Assembly: GCA_025617745.1 (NCBI GenBank)
Contig: CM046863.1
Location: 9,288,935 to 9,352,934 of the forward strand
Direction of reading: 5' to 3'
DNA from: Heliocidaris erythrogramma
Taxonomy: Eukaryota > Echinodermata > Echinoidea > Camarodonta > Echinometridae
DNA: 64,000 nucleotides
The position numbers and the translations under genes were made by a program. Shown here one piece after another: positions 54,093-64,000 of the stretch. The notes below the pieces were generated by a model. It did no database searches. It was not told the DNA's origin and saw only the letters and a list, made by a program, of their open reading frames with translations. The first letter of the stretch is position 1, and each line of letters opens with the position of its first letter.

Positions 54093-55560
54093 TGTAGAGA
54101 ATTACATACTGTATTAGGAGAAAGTTTAAAAAAGGGGGGTCCATGCACTCGTTTTTGTGCTAGCAGCAACCTTAGGTGGCGGAAAAAGTCAAAAACTTGC
54201 AAAACTAGTGAAAACTGTGCATGGCAGGGTAGGGAACCTGTGTTGGAAGGGGATGGGTTCGTAATAACTCTGCTGTATATTTAAAATCCATGCCAGATTC
54301 GTAAATTTTTGCAAATTTGTAGAGAATTATATACTGCAGAAGGAGAAAGTTTTAAAAATGGGGGTCCATGCACTCGTTTTTATGCTAGCAGCGCCCTCAG
54401 GTGGCGGAAAAAGTCAAAAACTAGCAAAACTAGTAAGAATTTGCTGAGAACCTGTCTAGGAAGGGGATGGGATCTAAATAACTCTACTGTACATTCAAAA
54501 TCCATGCCAGATTCGTAATTTTTTCAAGATTTGTAGAGAATTACATACTTTATTAGGAGGAAGTTTAAAAAAGGGGGTCCATGCACTCGTTTTTGTGCTA
54601 GCAGCAACCTTAGGTGGCCGAAAAAGTCAAAAACTTGCAAAACTAGTGAAAACTGTGTATGGCTGGGTAGGGAACCTGTCTAGGAATGGGATGGGTTCGT
54701 AATAACTCTACTGTATATTTAAAATCCATGCCAGATTCGTAATTTTTTGCAAATTTGTAGAGAATTATATACTGCAGAAGGAGAAAGTTTTAAAAATGGG
54801 GGTCCATGCACTCGTTTTTATGCTAGCAGCGCCCTCAGGTGGCGGAAAAAGTCAAAAACTAGCAAAACTAGTAAGAATTTGCTGAGAACCTGTCTAGGAA
54901 GGGGATGGGATCTAAATAACTCTACTGTACATTCAAAATCCATGCCAGATTCGTAAATTTTTCAAGATATGTAGAGAATTACATACTGTATTAGGAGAAA
55001 GTTAAAAAAAAAGGGGGGGGGGAGTCCATGCACTCGTTTTTGTGCTAGCAGCGCCCTCAGGTGGCGGAAAAGTCAAAAACTCGCAAAACCAGTGAAAATT
55101 GGGCATGGCTGCCGGCTGGGAACCTGTGTAGGAAGGGGATGGGTTCGTAATAACTCTACTGTACATTCAAAATCCATGCCAGATTCGTAAATTTTTCAAG
55201 ATTTGTAGAAAATTACAAACTATATTAGGAGAAAATTTAAAAAAAAGGGGGGTCAATGCACTCGTTTTTTCTGCTTGCAGCAACCTTAGGTGGCGGAAAA
55301 AGTCAAAAACACACAAAAATAGCGAAAACTGTGCATGGCTGGATGGGAAACAGTGTAGGAAGGGGATGGGTTCGAAAAAACTCTACTGTACATTCAAAAT
55401 CCATGTAATTTTTACCAAAGTTTCCAGATTTGTAGAGAGAAGTATACTAAAGGAAGAGAGAGTTTTCAAAAGGGGGGGGGGGTCCATGTACTGGTTTTTG
55501 TGCTAACAGCGCCCCCGTTTGTTGGAGTGTCTTAAACTTACAAAATAAAATGCTTGTTGC
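54093..55560. repeat. Satellite: seven units, alternating 226/213 bp
   Basis: Units begin GTAGAGAATTA(C/T)ATACT at about 54093, 54319, 54532, 54759, 54971, 55206 and 55432. Odd and even units differ, so the real unit is a ~439-bp dimer; 54309-54518 and 54747-54956 translate identically. Later units decay toward 55560. All carry TCCATGCACTCGTTTTT and GGTGGCGGAAAAAGTC. The frames inside are by-products. Confidence 0.92.
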
Positions 55561-57447
55561 CTGTTATCAGACATGTCACCATGTAACTGATATTTTTTAT
55601 ATACATTCACGACCATAGGCCCCGGAAGCGCGGGGGAGGGAGTGGGCAGAGGGGGCATTTTCCCCACCAATCATTCAAAAAGGCGGACCCCCTCTCCCGG
55701 ATCCCCTCGGAAGAAAAAATTACTTGATTTCGCATTACAACCATGACAAAGATGACTTGTACATAATAAGCTGCCTTGTCAGTGATATAATAATAGTGCA
55801 AACGTTCAGTATTTAAAATTTTAACAAATGTTTTAACAAACGCAATGTTTCTTAACATTTAGAAACCCTGTCTATTGTATATTTTCCCCTCTACCCCCCC
55901 CCCCCCCCATAAGACAATAAAATTTGCAGTATTGCGATCACCTTTCTAGTGCTCCAAAAGGCGAGGTATCACCATCACAAAGTCATGGTCGCTCCGCTCC
56001 CTTACATGCAGATCTATAGGAACAAGGTATCTCCAGTATTAATACTGTCTACCACCAGTGGCGACAAAAGCAAAGTGGCAGATTTTTCCTACTATTAAAG
56101 GAGGGGCGGATAGGGGTATAACGAATAATTTTCTAGCGATGCGAAATGCAAGGTTTCAACACGCAATAATCTTAATTTTCCTGTTTGCAATAATCTGTCC
56201 CCTCAGAGGGGGGCCCTCGCAAGACAAGAAATAATATTTTAAGTTAAACAATGTAAGAACAAGATTTACTTTGCCAACGTTTGCTATAATATAAAATTCC
56301 TCTACATTCTCTTTTTTCGCTCAGTCGCTATACTCCCTCTCACATTAATGACAACATTGATTATTTGACTTTACAATATATCTTCTATATTACAAGGCCC
56401 CGAAGCGCATGGGTGTGGCAGGTACTTTTCTGTGCCTAAAAAGAAGGGAAAATGCCGTTATTATTCACCTCCTCAAAAAGATGCTATATGACATCAATCA
56501 TTTTGCAGTTTACTAATGGAAACATTTTTGTGCTCTAAAATACGTAGTTTCAACATTGAATAATCCAAATCTAAATCGATTCTTACGATCTCTCGCATTT
56601 CAATAAATGCAGTGTTTATGTGTGGGGCAGGGGCTTTCCTCGTTTTGTTCCCACCCTATCGCAAGATTGTTATCTAATTTATATAGTTATATATATATAT
56701 AACTATTATATTTCATGTTATGTAAGTCACAATTCTAAGTAAGCTGTGACCTGCCTGTGTGTAAAGTTTCTATTGAATGCAAAATATCAATACATGTATT
56801 ACGAAAGCAACTTTTTCGCTCGGTCGCTACGCCCCCTCACCAAGTAGTCATACGACGAAAAAAATAGTCATAATTTGCTTAAATTCTGTTCTATTAAAAC
56901 TGTTCCGTCTTAAGAAAAGAAAAAATGTTTAATGATTCTCTAATATGCTTTAAAACATTCTCTTGGTGGCTGAGTTCCAATATTCTCCTAAGGATTTTTA
57001 GCATGAATAGCCCCATAGGTGTACGAGGCGGGGCTGCAGCGCCCCCGCATTTCTATAATAAAATAATTTTTCAAGGTGCCTGAATATCATCATATTCAGG
57101 CAGCGAGGTGCCGGTATAGCAAAATGTTTTTAAAGATTTGTACACAAAATGTAGAAACAAAATAACCCCATTTCTGGTGTAAGGACGGATATTGAAAAAC
57201 AATGGATGATTGCAGTGCTTCAAATATTGTAGGGCTGTAAGCAGGTAGCAAGCGTGTGAGGTGGGGCCCCTCAAAGTGTTTGCCCCCCCCCCCCCAAAAA
57301 AAAAAACACACCTTCTGGCGCGCCTGTTCACGACTATTTCAAACATAAATGTCACGGTAACGACATAACCTGCAATTGTTATTCTACGTACGAAGAGTGA
57401 ATTAACAGTTCATGTGACAGTCAAACGCACGCTTTTGAACCAGTGTA
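55561..57447. other. Repeat-fragment mosaic, no gene
   Basis: Several poly-C/poly-G runs (55895, 57280) and three TCGCTC-type words (55988, 56314, 56813), each near CCCCGAAGCGC-type text. AT-rich otherwise; no frame supported. Confidence 0.45.
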
Positions 57448-57450
57448 TAA

Positions 57451-58210
57451 TGCTTAGGTCAGACGGACAGATACGCGCGATACGCATGTCTGCGGATGTG
57501 CATCCGTAAAAATCCGTAGAAATCCGCAGCAATCCGTATCATGCGTATCATCCGTAAAAATCCGTGGGAGTGCGCAGGAATCGAGGTCTTCCGCGAAAAA
57601 GTTTTGAAAATCTCAAAATTATTTTAAATTTCCCGCGCAAGGTCTTTTGCGCAGAATTTAGGTAGAATTTGCGTATTGTTCCGTATCATGCGTATTGATC
57701 CGTATCTTTGCGTATTTTTGCGTAAAACGTCCGTATCCATCCGTAACCTAATCCGCAGGATCCGCAGACATACGCAGATCCGCAGCGTGAATTTTGAAAA
57801 TCTGTAGTAGTAGTAGTAGTAGTGTTCTCTCCAAAGATCGAATCGCAACTGAAGTGATGCTCCACAAGCCGCGGTATATATGCGGATGTTGCGGACGAGG
57901 AGAAAGCCGACATCCGTGTGCGTATGCGTATCGTGCGCAGGACTTCCGTATCTTCCGCAGAACATCCGTATCTAGTCCGCATCTTGCGCAGAATTTAAGT
58001 GACACTAGCGTGGCACATCCGCCAAAGGGGTGTCTTCCGCAGAACATCCGCAGGATTTGCGTATTTCATGCGTATTGCATCCGTATCTCATGCGTATCTA
58101 CCGTGGTTTTTTGGCTTTTTGCGCAGATTTTCAACAATTTCTGCGGGTGAAATTATTTTTTTTTACGGATGCATCCGCAGACATCCGTACATGTCCGTCT
58201 GACCTAAGCA
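57451..58210. mobile_element. 760-bp TAA-flanked MITE rich in CGTAT/CGCAG words
   Basis: The ends TGCTTAGGTCAGACGGACA and its complement are near-perfect over about 20 bp and partly complementary to about 55 bp. TAA lies directly outside each end (57448-57450, 58211-58213). The whole element is filled with TCCGTA, TGCGTA and TCCGCAG words on both strands, plus a short (TAG)n at 57805. Ends and 3-bp TAA target suggest PIF/Harbinger ancestry. Frames on either strand are by-products of the repeats. Confidence 0.82.
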
Positions 58211-58213
58211 TAA

Positions 58214-59730
58214 AGAAGAAGGAAATTGTTAGTCGTTTTACGTGACATTTTACTCATCATTTGCTCATGTCTTTGACTGTATGGATAATGATCATTAGAC
58301 ATAATGGCATAGACCCCTTGTTCTTAATTAGTGCTGCCCATGGGCCACTTGCGGCCCGCGAGACGATTTCATGCGGCCCGCCAAAATATCTAATTTGAAA
58401 AAAAATCTTAAGTTTTAAGTAATATCCTAACTATCGGTATGATTACAGGTGTCATTTGAATATACTGTAACACAGAGCACCTCCTATGGGCTTTCATGTA
58501 CAAAGGGATTAGAGAAAGAAAGACTAGGCCTCACTCGCTTCGTTCGCTCGCAATTAGCATATCATAATTATCTGTTCCCTGTCCTACCAAGGAGTTATCA
58601 TAGCATGTCCTACCACGCATAATTTGAAAAATAGTCAAATCAAAGAGTTATCATCAAACAAAGAAAAATAAGGATAATAATATTATTTATGATACCGGGA
58701 TGTGTATTCTGAAATTCTTCCTCATTCCTTAGATAGGCCATGTATTCGGGTGTATGCGGAGGTGTATGGGGATGGGATGGGGGTTGCAGCCCCCTCCCGA
58801 GAATATCAAAATTACCTGGCATTCTCGTTGTACTTTTTATATCTTTTCTGAATTAGCACATTTTGATGACGAAATTACATTTCACGGTTCTAATGTGTCA
58901 ATTTCTTTGGCTCGCTCGCTTTGCTCGCTAAACTGAATTGAAAAACCAGAAAATGAATACACAATGTTTTCGGGCAAGATACGCCAGTCCCATACATTTT
59001 TTGTATGTATGTGTGATACTCAGCATGCTCAGTGGCCCGCGACGTAATTTCGAGAATATTTCTGGCCATGCACCTGACAAAATAATTAAGAACCCAGGTC
59101 ATAGACAAATGATTCTTCGGCATATAAATAATTATTTGAATTTCTTTCTCCAGCTATCTTTTTGTGTTAATTTAGTGTACAAAAAAGTGGGTAGATGACT
59201 ATGACTATGAATTCCAAAGGACATCCATCTTTACTTTGCCTATAGAAAATTCATAAGGGGCATCGAATGTTATCTTTCAGCTCAAGCTATTTAATATTTG
59301 GTATAGATTTCGCAGGTACAGAATTATTGATTTCATCTATATTTACCTGGTTCTTCTTACTGCGCACACTTGCGTACCCATTATTAAGCATTGTGTTAAA
59401 TGTGCGTATACATTGTCTTAACCCGTTGAAGACGGTAAAGCGCAGTGCGATTCCCCCGCTGGGAACGGTAAAAATCCTGACAAGCTCAACGAAGCGTGGT
59501 TGTCAAGGAGGAGGTGTGGTCTACTGCGTTCATAGCCAATCAGCGCCTTGATCGCTTTTGCCGCTGGCTTACTGAATATTCATAGTGTTCGGTGCACAAA
59601 ACTGCGCGATACCTCATGCATTATTCATTTTCTTGTTTCCTTATTGGCTAGTGCCGACGGAAGTAATGAATAATTTATGAGTTCCGGTGTCAACACGAAT
59701 GTTTTTTTGCGCTGGCTGTATTTTACCCCC

Positions 59731-59772
<42 letters not shown>

Positions 59773-60603
59773 AGACAGAGGGATACGGGGTTGGTGAATT
59801 TATACGACATATCATTTCCACCTCATTTTGTTTCTTCCATCTCCATGAAATTCATCTCTTTCATCCTAATTTTCTACCTGTATTCTTTTTCCGAGAGTAA
59901 ATACTTTTACTTCCATTCGTCTTTTTTTTATTTATTGATTGTATTTCTTGTCTTCCCCATCCCCCTTCCCTTTGACCCCCTATATTGTTTTTGTTTTTGT
60001 TTTTGTTTTGAGTTGTTTTGTTGTGTTTTTTTATCAATTCTGAATTCTCGTTGTAGATTCCTATTTCTCACTTATTCACATGATTCATGTCTGCTTTTTT
60101 TCGTAAATTTTATTTTGTTCTTCTTTTTTCGTCGTTTATCCTTGGGCTATTCTTTTATTTCCCCCCATTTTCTTCATTTATCATAATTATAGTCATTCCT
60201 TTATCTTATCCTTCCGTTTTGTCTCCCTTGATTTGTTTCCTTCTTTCTTCGTCTACCACATTCTATCAGGGCCAGCCGAACGTTTTTGAGATTGGTGGGG
60301 CCCAAATATGGGAACCATACAGGGAATGTTACTATTGTGCTACAAAAAGGGGCCCAGTCACCGCCGTCGTCGACATTCCCGACAAAAATTTTGTTGACAA
60401 CCCCCAAAAAGTCCAATATCGTCGCCGTTGTCGACATTCCCGGCAAGCCCCCCCCCCCCCAAAAAAAAAAACAAAAACAAAAACAAAAAACAAAAAAACA
60501 AAACAAAACAGAAAACGGTTCAAAGGACATCGCCGATAGTCGATGTCGTCATCACACACATGGGGGGTCCACAATTTTTTTGGGGCCCCCCGATTCCGCC
60601 GGC
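58214..60603. other. Intergenic with simple repeats
   Basis: Two TCGCTCGC-type words (58531, 58909), a poly-C/(CT)n block (59728-59772), T-rich DNA to 60250, and poly-C/poly-A at 60450-60510. Frames at 59677 and 60087 come from T-rich sequence. Confidence 0.45.
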
Positions 60604-60875
60604 CATATATATTATCCTCACAATTCTTTTTTTTTATGTATTATTCATTTATTTTCATTAGACATTATTGCGACAATAACTCATAAACGTGATTGCATAT
60701 CATATTTTCTATTTATTGCTTTATATGTATTTAAATAATTCGTCTTATGCTGATTCAAGCTGATTTAACAATGAATGAATAAAGTCAATTACTTTCTTTC
60801 TTATTTTCCAGTCTTATTCTTCATATTTCCTTTCAAACAATATTTCATTACTAGTTATTATTATACCATCATGAT
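60604..60875. repeat. Dispersed 3'-end repeat, copy 1
   Basis: About 90% identical to 63729-64000 in the same orientation (TATTATCCTCACAATTCT, GACATTATTGCGACAATAAC, TTTATATGTATTTAAATAAT, AATGAATAAAGTCA). A short upstream match (59687-59726 to 63681-63722) suggests both are ends of one longer element, copy 2 being internally deleted. Confidence 0.85.
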
Positions 60876-61382
60876 GGGTTGCTGTTATAGGAATTTATTA
60901 TTTTAGCTAGACTATACGCTTCTCCGAATCATTCTGTATTTTCCCATTTTGTCGCCTTTTCAAGTTATTCAATTTTGTTGATGTATATGTAAAATGATGA
61001 TTATATTATAAGAAATTAATATTGATAACTTTAGCAGCTTCGTAGTAAGAAAAGGACTACCATTTTCACAGTGCTAATGTGTTTTTTTTTTGCAAAAAAC
61101 AAAAAACAAAAACAAAACAAAACGATGTTTCTCTTATTATTATGATCATCTTTACAGGATCGTTTCGTGTGGATTCTGTGTTATCTATTCTCGCGTTTTG
61201 GGTTTTTTTTTTTGCCGCAGATTATAAGCTCTCATGAAGCGGTCGGAAGACTAATGAATTCACAGAGTTTAAACCTTATAAATCGGTTCGACTTTCGCTA
61301 ACTTCTAAAGTCTAAATAGGGGAAATGTTCAAGAATAATTCCTCTGTTATAAGTGGTACACTGGTACAAGTATATATACATA

Positions 61383-61433
<51 letters not shown>

Positions 61434-63675
61434 GGTATTATTCTTTTTTACAGCCACCAACTTTGATCCGCCTTTGGAAAAGAAAGTCATCGATGAGTGT
61501 TTTATTATGTTAGACCCTCTCTTAGATCCTCTTATAGACATTTATGACCTTCACAAAACGGGGAAGTGCCCCCCCCCCCGGCCCCCTGGATTGGAGTTCC
61601 ATTGACAAAAAGGGGGATTATCTGACGTGACCTTGGCAACCTTCGTTCGTATTTCCTTTGTTCTCATCTGCGATGAAAAGACAGGGAATCCATTCATGCT
61701 TTTGAAACCGTTAGAACCCAAGCTGGACTCGGTTTATTGTTTGTAAAGTACGGCGACTAACTGAATATACTGTATGTAGTTCAATAAAATGTGAATAACG
61801 CTACTCCTTTATACAGAAAACAATTCAGCAGAGGAAGCAATAATGAAAGTATGATGCTGCTTGATGATGAGAAATCGTGAACTCCATAATAAACCTATGA
61901 ATGTAAAACAAAAAGTAGAAGAAATGTCCCCAAAAGATTTTCATCTATTTATTTCTAACCTTTTGCTTTTATTTCATTATGCATTTGACATTTAATTTTT
62001 TTTTCCTCATGAGTTTTGATCGTACTCTTTGTTTCCACTTTTCCTCTTGGTGTTTTTTTTTCTGTGCTGTACTAAACGAATAGACGAGCACAGAAGACGA
62101 AATTGTTGTTGAAGAGGGTGAGAGAAATATAAAATAGAGTGTTCATAATGGAGAACAAGAGACGGAAATAAAGAAGGTCAGAAATGAAGACAGAACAATT
62201 GATGAGAAAAGTGTAATTCCAGAAAAAGATATGAAAATAATCTAGTGAATGGGATGTTCCAAATGTTAGATTTATAATGAAGAAAAAGATAGAATCTTTA
62301 TAGAAAGCATATAGGTTTCGGTATGGTCTTACAAATAATCATGTTTTTGTTGGTGTTGTTGCTTTTCAACAACATCATCATTATCAACATCATATTCATG
62401 ATATAATTACATTATTATAATTACTATTGTTCTTGTTCTTCTTCTTCTTGTTATTGAAAATAAAAGATTACATTGTAGACCCGTTTTGAAAGAAAAGAGA
62501 TTAGCCTGTGTCAGATGAGGATGGATGTAAAACATACTTTTTTTGGGGGGGGGGGGGAACTTCGTTTGGTACCCGAGTTATTTATCGCGCAAATTTCATT
62601 TGTCCAGACTATTCTATAATGTAACCTTCAGATGTAGCGCTCGGGTATTTTGATAGGAGAGGCAAGACGACCTAAACTTGACGACATTTTTTTTCTCAAT
62701 TGAATAACGGTAATATAGGGCTACAGTACAGGGCTATCATTTGTGATACTATTTTCTTCCTTTTATTCATATTTTTTGTTCTTGTTCTTTTTCTCCCAAT
62801 TTTTTTTCTTTGCTTTCACTTGGGTCTATTTGAAAGAAAATCGTAGGGGTGGTCGCCCCCTAACCCACGTCCCACTGTATCGCCGCACCTGGTTACCTTT
62901 CATATAGCAGTTATTCCATTTTATGCATTTCATGGTTGTAACTGAGCAGAATTTTCGGTCTTCGGACTTTCTCCTTTTTTTTTGGGGGGGGGGGGGGTGT
63001 ATTTGCCAATATCCCATTTATGTTCTTATGAATGACATCGAGAATAGCCCAATATGAATTGAATAAAAAAAAAGATAAATCTGAATCTGAATCATATCTT
63101 GCTTCTGCTGATGTTACAGGCGCGAAAGCGAGGTTCTACAAGGGGCTCTGCTTGTGGACTCAAACCCCCCCCCCCCCCCCCCCCCCTCACACACACAAAA
63201 AATGCTAAAGCCCCCTAAACTATCATCATATGCATTTCCAAAATTTGATATGTATAGTTACATAGCGTAGTTTTATGATAAACTAACACTTCTATTACGA
63301 AAGATATTGGTCGAGTCACTCGCTCCGCTTACTCCTAATTTCTAAACAGGAATAGGGAGATGGTCTAAATGAGGATCGATGGTTTCAGAAAGCAAAAACA
63401 GCAACAAACAAACAAACACAAAACAAACAAACAAACAAACAAAAAATAGCCCATTGAGGTGCAAAAATGCAATCACACTTAGCAGTTGACATTATTATAC
63501 TCCTTACCATCCTGTTGATCGATCGCTTATCCTTTTATGGCCCGATCCCCAGATCTATATTTTGTCGGACGACTTACTGGAGAATTTTGTTTGATAGTTG
63601 ATAAGAAATAGGCCTAAATCAGTTTATTGCCGTCGTTCTCTCATCCTTATTCTCCCATCGTTTCTTGTTTCTCTC
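60876..63675. other. Intergenic, no gene recognised
   Basis: AT-rich; homopolymer runs of C or G (61570, 62545, 62984), a long C run at 63166-63186, (CAAA)n near 63400-63440, and a TCGCTCCGC word at 63319. No supported frame or splice-linked exons. Confidence 0.45.
61364..61432. repeat. (TA)n microsatellite
   Basis: Long alternating TA with a few CA/GT interruptions. Confidence 0.95.
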
Positions 63676-64000
63676 CATTCCGGTGTCTAAACGAATTGTT
63701 TTTCCGCCGGTTGTATTTTATATGTCCGATGCATATATATATTATCCTCACAATTCTGTTTTTTAATGTATTATTCATTTATTTTCATAAGACATTATTG
63801 CGACAATAACTCATAAACGTGTTTGCATATCATATTTTCTATTTATTGTTTTATATGTATTTAAATAATTCGTCTTATGCTAATTCCAGCTGATTTAACA
63901 ATGAATAAAGTCATTTACTTTCATTCTTATTTTCCAGTCTTATCCTTCATATTTCCTTTTCAACAATATTTCATTAGTAGTCATTATTACATCATGATGG
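63676..64000. repeat. Dispersed 3'-end repeat, copy 2 (runs off the window)
   Basis: Second copy of the repeat at 60604; still matching at the last base, so its true end lies beyond the window. Confidence 0.85.

Noticed and set aside
54309..54956. Two identical 69-codon frames
   Set aside because: They are the same position in two satellite dimers, with no start context or domain.
57624..58245. Overlapping frames of 67-118 codons on both strands
   Set aside because: All come from the CGTAT/CGCAG-filled MITE; composition and overlap show they are by-products.
59677..60539. Hydrophobic frames of 150-170 codons
   Set aside because: They are translated from T-rich and CT-rich DNA and homopolymer runs; no conserved motif or splice context.

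Overview
This window is a repeat-rich animal nuclear genome segment, most likely from an echinoderm and probably a sea urchin. The reasons are the gene architecture (a very large ankyrin array joined to ZU5, UPA and Death domains, a type expanded in sea urchins), GT-AG introns, AATAAA signals, a Penelope-like element, Ty3/Gypsy and CR1/L2-like retroelements, and many small inverted-repeat DNA transposons and poly-G/poly-C tracts. The species cannot be fixed from the sequence alone.

The only gene I can assemble with confidence runs on the + strand from 18791 to 30897. Nine exons join with matching splice phases into one open frame of 1535 codons plus a stop: about 31 ankyrin repeats, a linker, ZU5, UPA, a second linker and a C-terminal Death domain. 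An AATAAA lies about 175 bp after the stop. Two features mark recent evolution. Blocks of 99-bp ankyrin units inside exon 1 are almost identical, and two consecutive linker exons (6 and 7) lie in a tandem genomic duplication. A frameshifted second copy of part of the Death-domain exon lies just past the gene. The introns carry a tRNA-like sequence, LINE tails, TA- and TTAA-flanked MITEs and a Penelope-type foldback.

Left of the gene (1-18.7 kb): a minus-strand LTR element remnant (LTR, primer-binding-like site, degenerate protease); a composite repeat that recurs at 35.7 kb; a broken Ty3/Gypsy pol (5.6-7.5 kb); a minus-strand LINE fragment (8.6-9.6 kb); a plus-strand LINE (12.8-15.3 kb); and inverted-repeat elements at 16.2-17.7 kb.

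Right of the gene (31-64 kb): several foldback elements; a Penelope GIY-YIG fragment followed by a hammerhead-like motif (34.3-35.1 kb); and a nested stack from 35.7 to 44.8 kb. In that stack a TTAA foldback repeat holds a TTAA MITE and, separately, a TA-flanked element built from a 220-bp satellite. The satellite element was in turn entered by a second TA-flanked element, which contains a LINE. After this come a second, inverted Gypsy copy that reaches into integrase (45.7-48.0 kb), a LINE end with a TAA tail (50.85-51.8 kb), a 439-bp higher-order satellite (54.1-55.6 kb), a 760-bp TAA-flanked MITE packed with CGTAT/CGCAG words (57.45-58.2 kb), and a dispersed 3'-end repeat present twice (60.6 and 63.7 kb).

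No operon-like system, CRISPR array or rRNA gene is present. The most notable items are the self-homogenising ankyrin/Death gene and the nested transposon stack, whose outer insertion has a paralogous empty site inside the same window.
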